The notes beneath the pieces were generated by a model. That model made no database searches. It saw only the letters and a program-made list of their open reading frames with translations, and had not been told where the DNA came from. Shown one piece after another: positions 46,407-57,868 of a stretch of 64,000 nucleotides of DNA. Source of the DNA: Rhizoclosmatium globosum (Eukaryota > Chytridiomycota > Chytridiomycetes > Chytridiales > Chytriomycetaceae). The DNA is taken from contig MCGO01000006.1 of assembly GCA_002104985.1 (NCBI GenBank), positions 496,001 through 560,000 of the forward strand, in the 5' to 3' direction. The position numbers were made by a program, and so were the translations under genes. Numbering within the stretch: the stretch's first letter is position 1; every line of letters begins with the position of its first letter.

Positions 46407-49400
46407 ATGAGCGAGCGCAAGTCCATCATGGAGCGCCTTGGACCACGGCCGCCGAGCGCAGCAACGACCGGTTCGCAATCAAGTGGCCAAGGCATCGCCG
46501 GACGACTCGGTGGAAAGCGCGAAACAACCACCACAGCAACAGCATCAACAGCATCAACAACAAGCCACGGCGCGCACGTGTTGCCCCGACGACCAGACGA
46601 TGCTCAAAGTTACGTGGGCCAAACAATCCCACGTGGCCCGCAACAACAACAGCCTCACACTCAATCCCAACACCCACAGCAGCAGCATCACCAACACCAA
46701 TCACACGCAACTCACCCGAATCGCTCAATTGTTGGCGCTGCTTCATCTGCTCCTCCACCGCCTCCCCCGCCTCCTCCCCCTCCGCCAAAGGACATCTTTG
46801 CTGCGGCGTTACAGCCAAACAGGGTTCGTCCATCCCACATCCAACTAAACCACACAACAGCGATTCAGTTCATATTGTTGATGCGTCCTCGACCAATATG
46901 AGGAGGTTGAATACGTCTCTCGTGTCTCAACGGTTTCCGCGTCAACTGCGCATCAAAACCACCACCACCACCGCCTTGAAGACTCTAGTGCTTCAACAAC
47001 AAAAAGTGATATTTCAAAGCGTGTGTCTGAAGATAGACGAGACCGTTCATATGGTCTCAAGAATCAACGATCTCCGAATTCAAACAAAAGTCAAACGATA
47101 ACAACAACATCAGGTCTCGTTCTATTTCACCTCTTCCTCCCCACCGCAGAAGCCTAACGAACGCGGCAATGATTTTGATTCTCGTTCGGATTCTCGGTCA
47201 AAGTCGAGAGACTCGCAGAATATGAAGAGGAGGAGAAGGATTCAAAGGATTTGAAATACTCAAACGTCTCAAACAATGAACGGGAACCGCGAGAGTGGAA
47301 AGACTCGCGTGGCTCAGAGTCTAAGCCCATCAGAAAAGAGTCTGAAATTGATTTTCGTATGAACCCGGCGCGTCAAATGAATATTCAAAGCTCCGTCAGT
47401 GACAACGCTCGTGTCGTTGATCTTACTCAAAATCGTGATCGAAAGGATGTCGAAGGACGTGAACAACGCAGTCATATTATTGATCAAATTGAAGCGGCGC
47501 GTTCTATTGCAGCTCGTATCACCGCTCGTGCTCCCGTTCAAGACCAAAATGGTAAAATAATTACACAAAGTTGGATGGTTTTAACGCCGTGTCGCTGATG
47601 ACTTCGCGGACAGGATTTCACGGGAATGCAGTGGAGGGCGCGATTGCACGACGACTTAATGAATCAAGAAATGCTCATAATGCTGATATACTCGTTCAGA
47701 CAGCAGTAATCGTGCTTTCAGTAAACCAGATTCTCGCAGTGGTGATAAACGTGAAGAGTTTCGTCGAAGGGATCAAATTCGGGATAGCAAAGGTCAGATG
47801 GTTGATCGGGTTAACTCCCGGAATTCGGACAACCGCGTCACTCAACGTGAACCTGAACGTTCAACCCAAATAAGTGGTTCTGGTGGTAACTTGGATGGCA
47901 ATTATTCAAATGATACTGAGTCGCGTCATAAGAACGACAGAGTGAATGTTCAAGGTACTCGTGGTAACAATGATGCTAACACCCAAAGTGTCAATGGTAA
48001 CAATGTTGTCTCTGGTTTGAATACTCGTGACAACGATTCTGCTCGACTGAGACAGAATGCTGCAAATATTGAGGATCGGGATTCTCGTCAAGATACGGCA
48101 AATGTAGATCGAGCGGTGGCAATTGACAGGTCGCGTATTCGAAGTGACCGTAATGTACAGGATGGCAGTGAAAAACGTGTCAAAGTCAACAAAAACAAAG
48201 TCGATGATCATGTGGGGCCAAAGTCCAGCAGCGTGATTCAACCTCCGTTCAAAATTCACGATGGTGCTGTTGGTGGTATCAATCTTCAGCATGTAACTGG
48301 TTCTGGTAAAGGTATTGAAGGTCCTCCAGTCCCACCGCCAGCCCCTGTAATCCCAACTCCAGTCACATTCAACTCACCTGTACGTAAACCACCGGTCGCT
48401 GCAGTTTCTGAAGCGGTTGTTGTCCCGCCAATATTGCAGGCACAGTCACCTCCAAAATCTACTGTTGTGGTCCCACAAGGATTCAAAGATCCGTGGGGAG
48501 ACCGACGAGCTAAGCGCCAAAGCCAACTGCAACAACAACAGGTTTTAAACCTCTTCTATCTATCTCGGAACTCGGTTGTTTAAGTTTCAAAAATATTCAT
48601 CAGGCAATCGAGACACGTGATTCTGGTTCTCATGGTCAAAACGAAAGATTGGGAGATGTCAAAAATCAGCAAACGGTTTTGGATTCGCGCAATGAGTCGA
48701 CTCGACGTTATGATTCTGGGACTCGATCAAATATCGGCAATGTTTCGACTGTACAACCGGAAACCGAATGCGAGGGAGCCTGACGTCTCTATCAGCTCCG
48801 GTTTTGGTACAAGTCAAGGAACGAGATGTGAAGCGGAGTCGTCTTGACGACGAGGAAGTTTCAATTGTTGAAACCAAACGTGTTCGAGTACAGGTTTGTG
48901 TCTTGATTATGCCAATTATCACGGGACTCATTTCTTCAATAATAGACTCCACCTCCACCTCTACCAAACCTTCAACCCTAGTTGACATCATGGAAATTGA
49001 TCCACCACAGCCCCTAACGAATCATTCTCAAAATCAACAGCCGTAAAACCTGCCCTAAATCCTATTATCGAATCGCAACAGCACGAATCACGACATAATA
49101 TCCCCGCTGTGCCTCCTCAACAACCGATTCAAAACCATCAACTCCAACCATCACATTACCATCCACCTCCACCCCCACTTCTTCCACTCTCTTCAACTCA
49201 ATCCCTATCTCGCCCATCACTCCAAAACATTCCATTTCCTCCACCTCCACTGACCCACCCAATCCGTCCCTCTGCTCCACCTCAACGTCCACTGTTGCCC
49301 CAGGAGCAGATAGAATATGAAGCGTACCTTGAGCTTTTCCGTAGTCGCGTTGAAAAGCGGGAACCGTTTCCATGGCCGCCGCAGTTTTGTGTCACTGCAA

Positions 49401-50604
49401 GGAAGGCACCAGAACCAAAGCCCGATGTAGTTATTGTTGAGCGTGGTGGAAATGGTGTGGACAAGAGACCTGAACGGTTTGATGATGTGGATCAAGTGAG
49501 TCCGTTCATTTTGGAAATAGGCGGTTTGGTTAATTCTGGTTTCGTGCTGTAGAGGCATGCAATTCAACGAAATGATGAAGTTGACCATCGTGAGCGCAAC
49601 AGCGTCAAAGCCCTGATTCTCGACCGCTGAGCAGGAATTCTCAACAACGAGACTCGGTTGATAACATGCAACAGGAACGAGTCCTGCAAATGGAACAACC
49701 TGCGGGTCGTCGAGAACTGAATGGGAGATTGGCATCGTGTCGAATCGGACCACCACAGCAAAGAAGGGAGCTGACACAGCAGAATCGAACTAACGAAACT
49801 GTGCAACACAACCGTGAACAGAATAGCAGGGATGTACAACAACGTGAGCGTGACCAAAGGAGAGACTTCCAGCAACGCGAACAAGGGGATCGCGGACAAA
49901 AAGGAGAAGCTTTCCAACCGAACGACCGCCGACAACAAAACCGTGACCATCAACGTGAAACATGTCCCGGGATCAATATTTACAGCGCGTGACTTCACAA
50001 ACCGACAGGATCAAAGTCGGGATACGCAATATCAAAACCGCGGCTCCACCGGGGAACAAACTTCTTCTGAGCACAGACAAGAACCACAAGTGCAAATCAT
50101 TACCCCGTTTCTGCCCCAGAACCTCCCCAACCATCCCCCATACAAATTCAACCAGTCCAATCAACGCCAACACGCCAAAGCCGACGTGATGACTCACTGC
50201 TAGTCTCGTTTGAAATGACTCCTGAACCGGAAACGCCACCTCTTCCGAAACGCAGTATCACAAAATCACCTGAACCTACCCCACGACCTTTCGTCGCGCA
50301 AGAACAAGTCGCAGCACCACCACAACAGCAACCGGCACCACCGGTTCCTCAGTTTTACAACGCACATCGTGGAGCAGGTGGGATCTTTGAAGAAGAGGAT
50401 CAAGTAGATTACGGAGACGACGACGATGAAGTTGAATATTCGCTTGATATTGGAAGTCGAGCTGTGAATGGTGAAAGGACACGGTCTGTTTTGTTGAATC
50501 TTACTGATGGGATGCAAGAAGGCGATGGAGAGTCGGGAGTAGTAGAATGTGAATGGGATGGTGGTGTGGGGGTAAGGGTTGGATCTGTTTTTGGTGTTCT
50601 GTGA
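46407..50604 (+). CDS. Large disordered Arg/Asn/Asp/Gln-rich protein, function unknown, multi-exon model unresolved
   Basis: I do not recognise this protein. It starts MSERKSIMERLGPRPPSAATTG, continues with Gln/His runs and a 12-Pro run (PPKDIFAAALQ), then a long RS/RD/RN-rich region. That region is readable in pieces at 47251-47560, 47690-47870 and 47798-48540. It is followed by a Pro-rich part (49109-49310) with a short ordered-looking segment EQIEYEAYLELFRSRVEKREPFPWPPQF and KPDVVIVERGG near 49300-49450. Next are RNE/RQQ/RDQ-rich repeats (49640-49990). The acidic C-terminus reads GGIFEEEDQVDYGDDDDEVEYSLDIG. Frames switch several times, partly by introns and partly by a one-base break near 47681-47690. 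Composition suggests an RNA-binding or splicing-associated nuclear protein, but no domain supports that. Confidence 0.5.
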
Positions 50605-50923
50605 TTTGGCTCTCTCGCTGCTTTCTGCTGCACCAATGTCTTGATAATACATCTTTTATTTTTTCGATAATGGGAACGATTAAAAAAAGCTATAGATGCG
50701 CTGGAGGGAACGGGAAGATAAATACGATACAGAAAAGGTGTAATGGAAAGAGCAATGAGCATTCAAGTGGTAAATAATATGTGCGGACGTGAGGGTGGGT
50801 TGGGATGGGCGAAAAAGATATAGAATATGGATACGTTGCAAGTTGCAGATGAATAAAAAACTACCAGAATCAAACGACTTCCATAGGACCAAAAAACAGG
50901 CACACAAGCAGTCAATACGCGCA

Positions 50924-52060
50924 TTATACAACTACAGGCAACTGGACCCCCAATTTCTCCAACATATCAAACGCCCAGAACGTGTATTCATCCAACATAT
51001 CAAGTGGAACCATATACGTCACCCGATGCGTATCCGTGTCCACGAGTGGAATTGTAAACTTTGTGTCCACTGACTCTGAGGCCAATTTAGTGGGCGTTAT
51101 GGGCGCATTGGTTATAGCAGTTGCAGAAGAAGAACGGGTTCGGAGAGAACGTGAAGGAGGTACATCCGTTTCAGATTCCGAGGCCGTTGCTGCATGAACT
51201 AATTTCATATCATCGTCTTCATGTTGGTGGTGGTTGTGAGGATCCATCTCTGCTGGAGGTGCCATTTCTGGGATGGAAGGCCTGGGCGGTGCCAAGGCAT
51301 GAATAGACGTAGGCGGTCGAATGATATTGTCTGAACTTGTGTTATTTTTCCCGATGCTATTCAATTTGGCAGCGCGAGCGGCGGCAAGCATTTCAACTGC
51401 TACGGCAGCTTCCATTAACTGGTTTAACGCGCTTCTTTGTTTTGGTTTTTCGTCTGTTACTCGAGGAGTAAGGATGCAGCAGTGGAGTGAGTAGTCTGAT
51501 GGGAGAGGCGGGATTGGAGGTATGTGGCAGTGGCGGTAGTGTATGCAGCAAGGGTGTCAGCGGGTAAGACGATATTCAGACGATTCAAAATTCTGTTATT
51601 GAAAAGTAAGACATTTAGCAGCGTAAAAGGTGGTTGGAGGTATGCTTACTCAGTGTATTCCTCAGCCCCGTTTGCAAACACTTTACTCTGAGGCACAGAC
51701 ACAGGACGCACGCGTTTGACAGCAGTCCTCCTGTTGCGCTTTCGTGGTTGGGCATCAGCAGTGGGAGCGGCCGAGCGCGGTGCGACCTTGTCCTTGCGCA
51801 TGTCCTTTGGGCGGGCGATGCCGTACATTCTCTGGTACACCGAGCACGAGTTGCACATGGGCCGGCCGTCCTTGTCGCGGCGCCACGATGACGCGACCTG
51901 TTTTTGGAATGATTGGAAGTGGTGGGTGGTGGGTGGGAGTGTGTTGTTTGTTAGGTGGTTGGTTGTTGAAGGGATGGCCCCAAACCGTTGTTTCGCAGTT
52001 GCTGCACACTTTGCGCACTGAGAACGTGGCGTTGGTGCTCTCGGGTCCCTGGGTAAGCAT
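50924..52060 (-). CDS. GATA-type zinc finger transcription factor
   Basis: A single GATA finger with a 17-residue loop is formed only after splicing. VCSNCETT before the intron joins VASSWRRDKDGRPMCNSCSVYQRMYGIARP after it, giving C-x2-C-x17-C-x2-C with the usual basic tail (PRKRNRRTAVKRVRP). The downstream exon continues EILNRLNIVLPADTLAAY. One base is missing near 51468-51474, after which TPRVTDEKPKQRSALNQLMEAAVAVEMLAA runs to a Ser/Pro-rich region and the C-terminus FWAFDMLEKLGVQLPVVV. The ATG at 52060 (MLTQGPESTNATF) is the start used; a splice-like CCCAG just after it means a further 5' exon is possible. In fungi such factors regulate nitrogen, iron or light responses; which one applies here is unknown. 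Confidence 0.82.
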
Positions 52061-53063
52061 TGGAGGTGTGGGATCTGGTTGGTGGGTGGGCTGCCAGGTG
52101 GTGCGCGCGCGAAGTGGTGTGTGAAAGCTTTTTTGGCAGGCTCCTCCCTGCCACTCATCGACAATTCTTGCAACAGAGAGAATCCCTTCCTGGTGACTTA
52201 CAAGACATGGTCTGGCGCCTTTCTTTTTTTACTGCCAGTTTCTTGGCTGTTTGGTTACTTGCTCAACTGTCACCAGCATTGAGGCTATTGTGAAGTTGTC
52301 AGATTAATTGACAGACAGCAATGATACACAACTCAATATCAATTATACCGTTTGTTGAGAATTTAGTTTATTGGTCATGCCAAGGACTTCTTGTTTTCTT
52401 GTTTTTTACATTCCTCATGGTTCAATACAAAGGAACTCAAAGGAAAGACGCGTTTCTTCTTCCAGCTTGCTATTGAAGTAAAACAAAACGAAGAGTTTTT
52501 CAGCCTTGTGCTATTTGTTGCTCGGAGTAGTGACATATAGTTGAATTTATTCGATGTTTGGCATTCATTCTCACCAAAGCATCGTCGCTTCGTTATTAAC
52601 GCCAATCGATTTCCTTGGTTTTGGAAACAGACAAGTCAATTTGATCGGAATCCTCAGCCTTAAATGCCTTCACGACCGTTACCACATCTCCTTGTTGGTT
52701 TTGGTAGTGGAGTTGATTTTGCTGGTCTTGAGGGTCATGGATCATCTTCAATTGTGATTGCTGATTGTTATATGTAAAGTAACTTGGCAAGCTTGCTTTT
52801 ATTTGTTTCCAATCACTGGAGACTGGGCATTCGAATGAAAATAATATACCATTTGGACTGAAGTATTATCCTTCATCTTCACTGTGTAACTCTGTATTTT
52901 CCCAAGTTTTGATGGATTAATTGTGAGGACAGAGGAGAATTCCAACACATTTCCCTCATTTCACAGCCCCACATACAACTGTTCATAAACAAGTAAGTAA
53001 ATTTGGTAAATTTATACGATTAATGACAGGAAGAGAAATATCCGCATTAAGTTCACCTCCAAA
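52061..53063. other. 1-kb spacer, at most a small hypothetical gene
   Basis: This stretch lies between the GATA gene start and the transporter start. A minus-strand open frame at 52596-52790 encodes 63 residues rich in Gln and Asn plus an acidic part (VVKAFKAEDSDQIDLSVSK). It lacks an ATG at its upstream end and has no known relatives I recognise. The remainder is AT-rich and should hold two promoters. Confidence 0.3.
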
Positions 53064-54570
53064 ATGCATGGCCTGTCACTTGAGCCCCAAGGACGCCACG
53101 GATCCCAATCGCCTTTGACCCGAGCATTACTCACATTAGTTTACATTCTATCATGGTACACAACATCACTAGGATTAAGCATGTACAACAAATGGCTCTT
53201 CAGCAGGTTTGGCTCTTCACCTTCTTCCCCACGGACTAAAGCCTTCCAATCAGGGATCACATGAACTTTGCATACCCCCTATTTACATCCATGATCCATA
53301 TGGTGATGCAGTTTCTCCTTTCAGGGTTCTGTTTGACGTTTCTATGGCCGTCAATGCGACCGACACATTTACCGTCCACTCAGGATTATCTGTTGAAAGT
53401 ATTACCTTGCGGGATTGCTACTGGTCTCGATATTGGGCTGTCAAACTCATCGTTGAAGGTGCGAAACATCATCGTGTTGTTATAGTGGGTGAACAGCAAA
53501 CGTCGAGCCAACTTCAAATGATAGAAGGAACGTTATTCTGATAAATTTACAAGTGGGAGCATTGGTCATTAGTCGGGACTATTCATGAAGACCGCTTCCT
53601 ATTACCTCCATTCTCTATCAAATGAAAGTCCGCTCCCAAATAACCTACCCAAACCTAGGTTATATCTCTATCATTCTATACAATGGTTAAATCCGGGGCC
53701 CCAGTATTCGTCCTCCTCTTCGCATTCCTATTTGGCCTTGAAAAACCAACATGGAAACTGACATTTATCATCCTCCTCATCGTCTCGGGCGTGCTCCTCA
53801 TGGTTTCAGGCGAGACAAAATTCAATATGAGTGGGTACATTGAGATCCAAACTGCAACAGTCCTCGCCGGATTTCGGTGGTCAATAACGCAGATTCTGTT
53901 GGCAAAGAGCTCGTTGGGAATGACGAACCCACTTGCAACGAGTTTATTCTTATCGCCGCTGATGGCTGCGAGTTTGGCGGTCGCGAGTCTGGTTGGGGGA
54001 GAAGATTGGGGTAAACTGGCAAAGGAGTTTGGAACTGGGGGTGGTGCTGGGGGTACGCTACGGACTGTGAGTGGTGGCCAATTGGCAGGAATGTTGGCGT
54101 TTGGAGGCGCGTTGGCTTTCTTGATGGTCATGGCAGAGTTTCAGCTGATTCGGCATACTTCAGTTGTAACATTCAGTGTTTCGGGAGTATTGAAGGAAGT
54201 CCTGACGATTGGAATATCGATGATGGTGTTTGCAGACGGAGAGTTTACTCTTATGAAGGGGCTAGGCTTTGTTTTGAGTCTTGTGGGAATAGGAATCTAC
54301 AACTACGTGAGAATCTTTGGGAGTGATGAAGATGGAATAAGCGAGGATGATTTGGGTGATGTAAGACGAAGGAGGCGATCAACTGACGATAGTAACGATG
54401 ATGGTGATGCCTTGTTGGATTCTGACGATGATAACGATGTTGTGGCTTCCTTGTATGGGATGGACAGCTACGCAAGCGCTCTCGTCGGAGAACACGGAAG
54501 TTTGGATATTTCCAGGCATGATCATAACAGATTGTCCAGCTTTGAAATGGAAGTTTTCAGCAATAAATGA
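53064..54570 (+). CDS. Nucleotide-sugar/triose-phosphate-type transporter (SLC35C2-like, DMT superfamily)
   Basis: Golgi or ER membrane carrier. Three exons (53064-53206, 53254-53458, 53659-54570) give 419 residues with about ten hydrophobic segments and no frame break. Family motifs: LTLVYILSWYTTSLGLSMYNKWLF in helix 1, HMNFAYPLFTSMIHMVMQFLLSG, GIATGLDIGLSNSSL, then VISLSFYTMVKSGAPVFVLLFAFLFGLEKP, AGFRWSITQILL and SVSGVLKEVLTI..GIGI-YNYVRI. These place it with SLC35C2/Ymd8. The C-terminal 70 residues are acidic and cytosolic (DDDNDV). The second intron (200 nt) is longer than usual here but shows no similarity to the importin introns. The substrate is not predictable. Confidence 0.88.
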
Positions 54571-54722
54571 TGTTGCATGTGAAGATATTGGTAACAAGTG
54601 AATCGTTTCCCAAATTCGGAAATAGGTATATTAACGAGCCTTTTATTCATTTCAGTTGATTAAGTTTCTCCAGAATTCATCAGTCCCAATCACTCTTCTT
54701 TTGGATGCATCATATATATTCC

Positions 54723-56150
54723 TCATGCGTCATCAAGAGACTGAGCATAATAGCCATCGAGTTCAGCCAGAACTGAAACTAATGAAGGTCTTGAGTAAGG
54801 AGGTGGGCATGTGGTGGTCAGTGAGGAAGTTGATCTCGCAGATCCTGCTGATGCTGTTGCCTTTGGAGCATTGCCGGCACTTCCAAAGCCGTTTTCTGAA
54901 GATTTCGATGAAGTGAACTCAGGAATGGATGATGATGATGCAGCAGCAGAGGCGAAAGTGAATGGAGTTGCGTTAGCTGTCAGTGAAGCGAGATTGATAC
55001 GGGTCGGTGAGATCTGGAAGTTGCTGCAGGTACTAGCTGCTCGAGGTGACATTCCTTTCAGGCCAAACGATTGTGTCGCTGCCCGAGAAGCTGCAGTGAA
55101 TCGGTTCATTTGTTTGACTGGTTTTGCGAGAAAAAAGCAAAGTTCTACACATTCTATATTCTCATTATCTCAGGAATTACCACTGGCGTTTCTGTATTCT
55201 GTCTTCTTTTCTTCGATCATGGCTATTGGCGGTTCGCAACCTGCTGCCTGGCCGTTCACCTCGTCCAACAAATTCGGCCATATCACCATCATCTTCAAAC
55301 TGTTCATAAGGCCGAGATTTATGAGCTCCTCCAACAATGTTTCGCAATTTATCCAAGTAATTTGTTGTTGTGGAGGATGTTGCTCCAAGCTCAATATCAT
55401 TGACATGGTTCTGAATCGAGACTGCAGAAGGACTGCCCCGGGCCCTTTTCCTTCGCAGATAAAAATAACATGCAAGAGCAATAATAACGAGGATTGATAT
55501 AGCAATGCCAACGACGAAGAATACGTTTGTGGCTGTGATTGTTGTGTCTCGTGTCACCAAATGAGTTGAAGTGGAAGTTTTCGACTTATACTGATTCCAG
55601 CTATTCGACAAGATGTAGTTTGAGATGGAACGAGACTGTTGAGGTGATAGGTTATCTGGAAGTACATCCTGATGTTCGCCATTCACCCGAAATTCACTGA
55701 CACTTGGAAAGCGGGATGAGAAAGTGTAGCGATCGACTTTACAGTCAGTTAATTGTCTGATGCAGGAGTAAAAGTGTGTCTGTCAGCAGTTTGCCAATAA
55801 TAAGGGTAACTTACACAGTGGTAAGTGCTTTCAGCTGAGCAAGTTCTGTTAGAAGGAAAGCCTCCGTATAGATGTATGTTTTGCGCAGCTCAATGTCCTG
55901 CGATGTTATCGGTCAAGAAAGTGTTGGATTGTTTGGGTCAACAATATCTTACAAGTTGGTTACATCGCCCTGGCTATTGCAAGAGAAACGTAACAGAGAG
56001 GATTGCACTGAAATAGCTTGCTGACAACAGAGTTTTGGATCTATCGACGATCCTGGTAAAGCCGCCGCCAAAGTTGCACAGTCGCTTGCATAAATTGGAT
56101 TTGGGATTTTCAAAAAGGTGTTCCAACCACACACACCAATCCTTGAATGG
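54723..56150 (-). CDS. Receptor-like single-pass membrane protein (Cys-containing ectodomain, TM helix, Ser/Thr/Ala-rich tail)
   Basis: Function unknown; the layout resembles the LRR receptor-like gene at 57.4-63.6 kb. The N-terminal part contains DCATLAAALPGSS..KLCCQQAI..RFSCNSQGDVTNL, a pattern parallel to DCAIVSAAFKL..SCCGNGPAVCDASGRVTEM in the other gene. Further exons give a Thr-rich stalk, then a transmembrane helix VFFVVGIAISILVIIALACYFYL followed by RRKR. A cytosolic tail reads PYEQFEDDGDMAEFVGRG and, after an intron near 55120-55180, a Ser/Ala-rich stretch to the stop at 54723. No signal peptide was found: the first 30 residues are not hydrophobic enough, so the 5' end is uncertain. 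A plus-strand open frame (54811-55497) overlaps but lacks such structure. Confidence 0.6.
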
Positions 56151-56201
56151 GCTATTTCAACGGACCCGTGGATGCATAATTAACAAATACTTTATTGGTA
56201 T

Positions 56202-57210
56202 CTATGATATAGCAAGGAATCTATGATGTGGGAGAAGGGACACGGAACAGTAAGGCAGGACGGCTGAAACAGTTGACACATCTACTGGCCGTTTCGTGGC
56301 AGTACTGTTTCCGGTACCCTTTCTCCGCCCAGCCTTCATAATGATTCGGCCGTCAACGCGATCCACAAAACTCGATACAGGAGTGACAATAGACTGAGTA
56401 GATGCGGAAGACAATGGAGGCGAAGACACCTGTGTTGATATTGGCGATACAGATCGAGACAACGTGGGAGCTTGTGTCAGTGCGACGCCTGGAGCAGGTC
56501 GTAACGATCCGGAAAGAGAAGAAGCAAGTGGTGGAAGTGAATTGCTGTTGGAGAATGTGGGATCGCAAAGAATCCATCGTTGATTTGCTTTGGTTTGAAG
56601 AAGTTGAAGCCACATCGCCATTTTGACGCTTCAAAGGTGGCAAGTGAACAGAATCATGAGTGGGAGACTGAGACCGAACTCTTTTCCGACTCTGCTCTTC
56701 TCCATTCTCAGAATTACTGGACGAAGGAGACGAAATGGGCGAGAGGGGTGCAACATTTGAAGAAGATTCTTGAATGGCATCCAGATTTGGTTGGAGCCCC
56801 GTAACACAGCTCATTCGATGCAATTCAGCAACAAGTGAAAAGCATTTACTGTCGGCAGCAGCAAGGGCTCGAGACATACTTTCCAACTCGGCTTGTAGTT
56901 TCTGAATGTGCGAGACAGTCTCAGTCAAGATCATTTGTTTGGATGCAGGTAATGAAGTTGGAGACACTTGGGCTGGTACAGGTGATGTAGAAGTTGTCGA
57001 TGAATTTGGCAGAGTGTTCTTGTGGTGGAGACTTGGAACAAGGGCGGCCAATCGAGCAAATCCCGTGTTGAGCACTTCCCTCCGCTGCCGTTCAACTTCA
57101 TTCTGCTGCTGTCGCTTGCGTGCTTCTTCTGTGATCGCTGACATTTGGACGAGACTGTTGGAAGGAGTTTTGGTGCAATTGTTCCATCTCCCAGAATTGC
57201 GCAATCGCAT
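56202..57210 (-). CDS. Basic helix-loop-helix transcription factor
   Basis: The basic region and helix 1 read ARKRQQQNEVERQRREVLNTGFARLAALVPSL, with the Glu and Arg expected to contact an E-box. Helix 2 reads SKQMILTETVSHIQKLQAELESMSRALAA and runs on as a possible leucine zipper. The loop between them is long, about 25 residues, and Ser/Thr/Pro-rich. The C-terminal half is Ser/Pro-rich with an NLS-like RKRVRS. A frame change near 56540-56620 is needed to continue into the S/P-rich frame (SLPPLASSLSGSLRPAPG) that ends at 56202; otherwise a 288-residue version ends at 56353 in an unlikely hydrophobic tail. The ATG at 57210 was chosen; the second Met (57144) is equally possible. Confidence 0.78.
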
Positions 57211-57730
57211 GGTTGCCAATCATGTGATTTCTTGCCCAAACACCCTCCTAAGGTTCCCTTTCGCATTTTTAATGTTTCATTAACGACACAACTAAATTGT
57301 GAAAGAATTACAAAACATCATTGCATCGTTGAAAGTTGTCAAGAAAAGTAACCACTTCTACATTTATTCTAAATACATGTCTGTTCCAAATATTACAATC
57401 ACTACTGTTCGTGATTTACAACAACTCTTCGAACGGCAGATCGTTCACGACGACGACTATTCCCATTCCCACCATCTTGTCCATATTGTCCGTAGTCTTG
57501 TTCAGTATATTGGGCTTGCTGCTTTGGGAATCCTGGACGTCCTCCTCGAGTTTGCGCCGCTGGTTGAGAATCTGTGAACGGATTTTGTGGTGCATCGTAA
57601 TTCTGACCATAAGCAGTCTGTTGATTTTGCCATTGATTCTGAGCTTGTCCTCGAGGAGCCCCAACATATTGTGGTTGTTGTCCATATTCTTGTGGATAGC
57701 CACCTGATACTGCATTCGTTTGGATAGGAA

Positions 57731-57735
57731 CAAAC
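57731..57735 (+). repeat. Target-site duplication CAAAC, left copy
   Basis: CAAAC directly precedes the left LTR and recurs directly after the right LTR. Because the LTR ends also match at one base, a 4-bp duplication CAAA is formally possible. Confidence 0.85.
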
Positions 57736-57826
57736 CGTTAACCGTTATATGATATTATTTATTATTTACTATATATATTGTGTTGGTGTATTATGAATAG
57801 AATTAATTCTTTCCCTCAATCTCTTG
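57736..57826 (+). repeat. 5' LTR of the copia element, 91 bp
   Basis: AT-rich direct repeat from CGTTAACCG to CAATCTCTTG. I find no difference from the copy at 62473-62563. It lacks the usual TG...CA ends. Its length is at the very low end for LTRs. Confidence 0.9.
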
Positions 57827-57868
57827 CGTTATCAGCACCAAGCAACCCAAACCCCTCAAACACCAACG

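Noticed and set aside
53459..53658. 200-nt intron of the transporter as a third copy of the duplicated importin intron
   Set aside because: Compared by eye with 399-533 and 1610-1744; no shared block was found beyond the splice sites.
54811..55497. Plus-strand open frame of 228 codons
   Set aside because: The opposite strand has a coherent membrane protein with TM helix and in-phase exons; the plus frame mixes compositions and has no recognisable domain.
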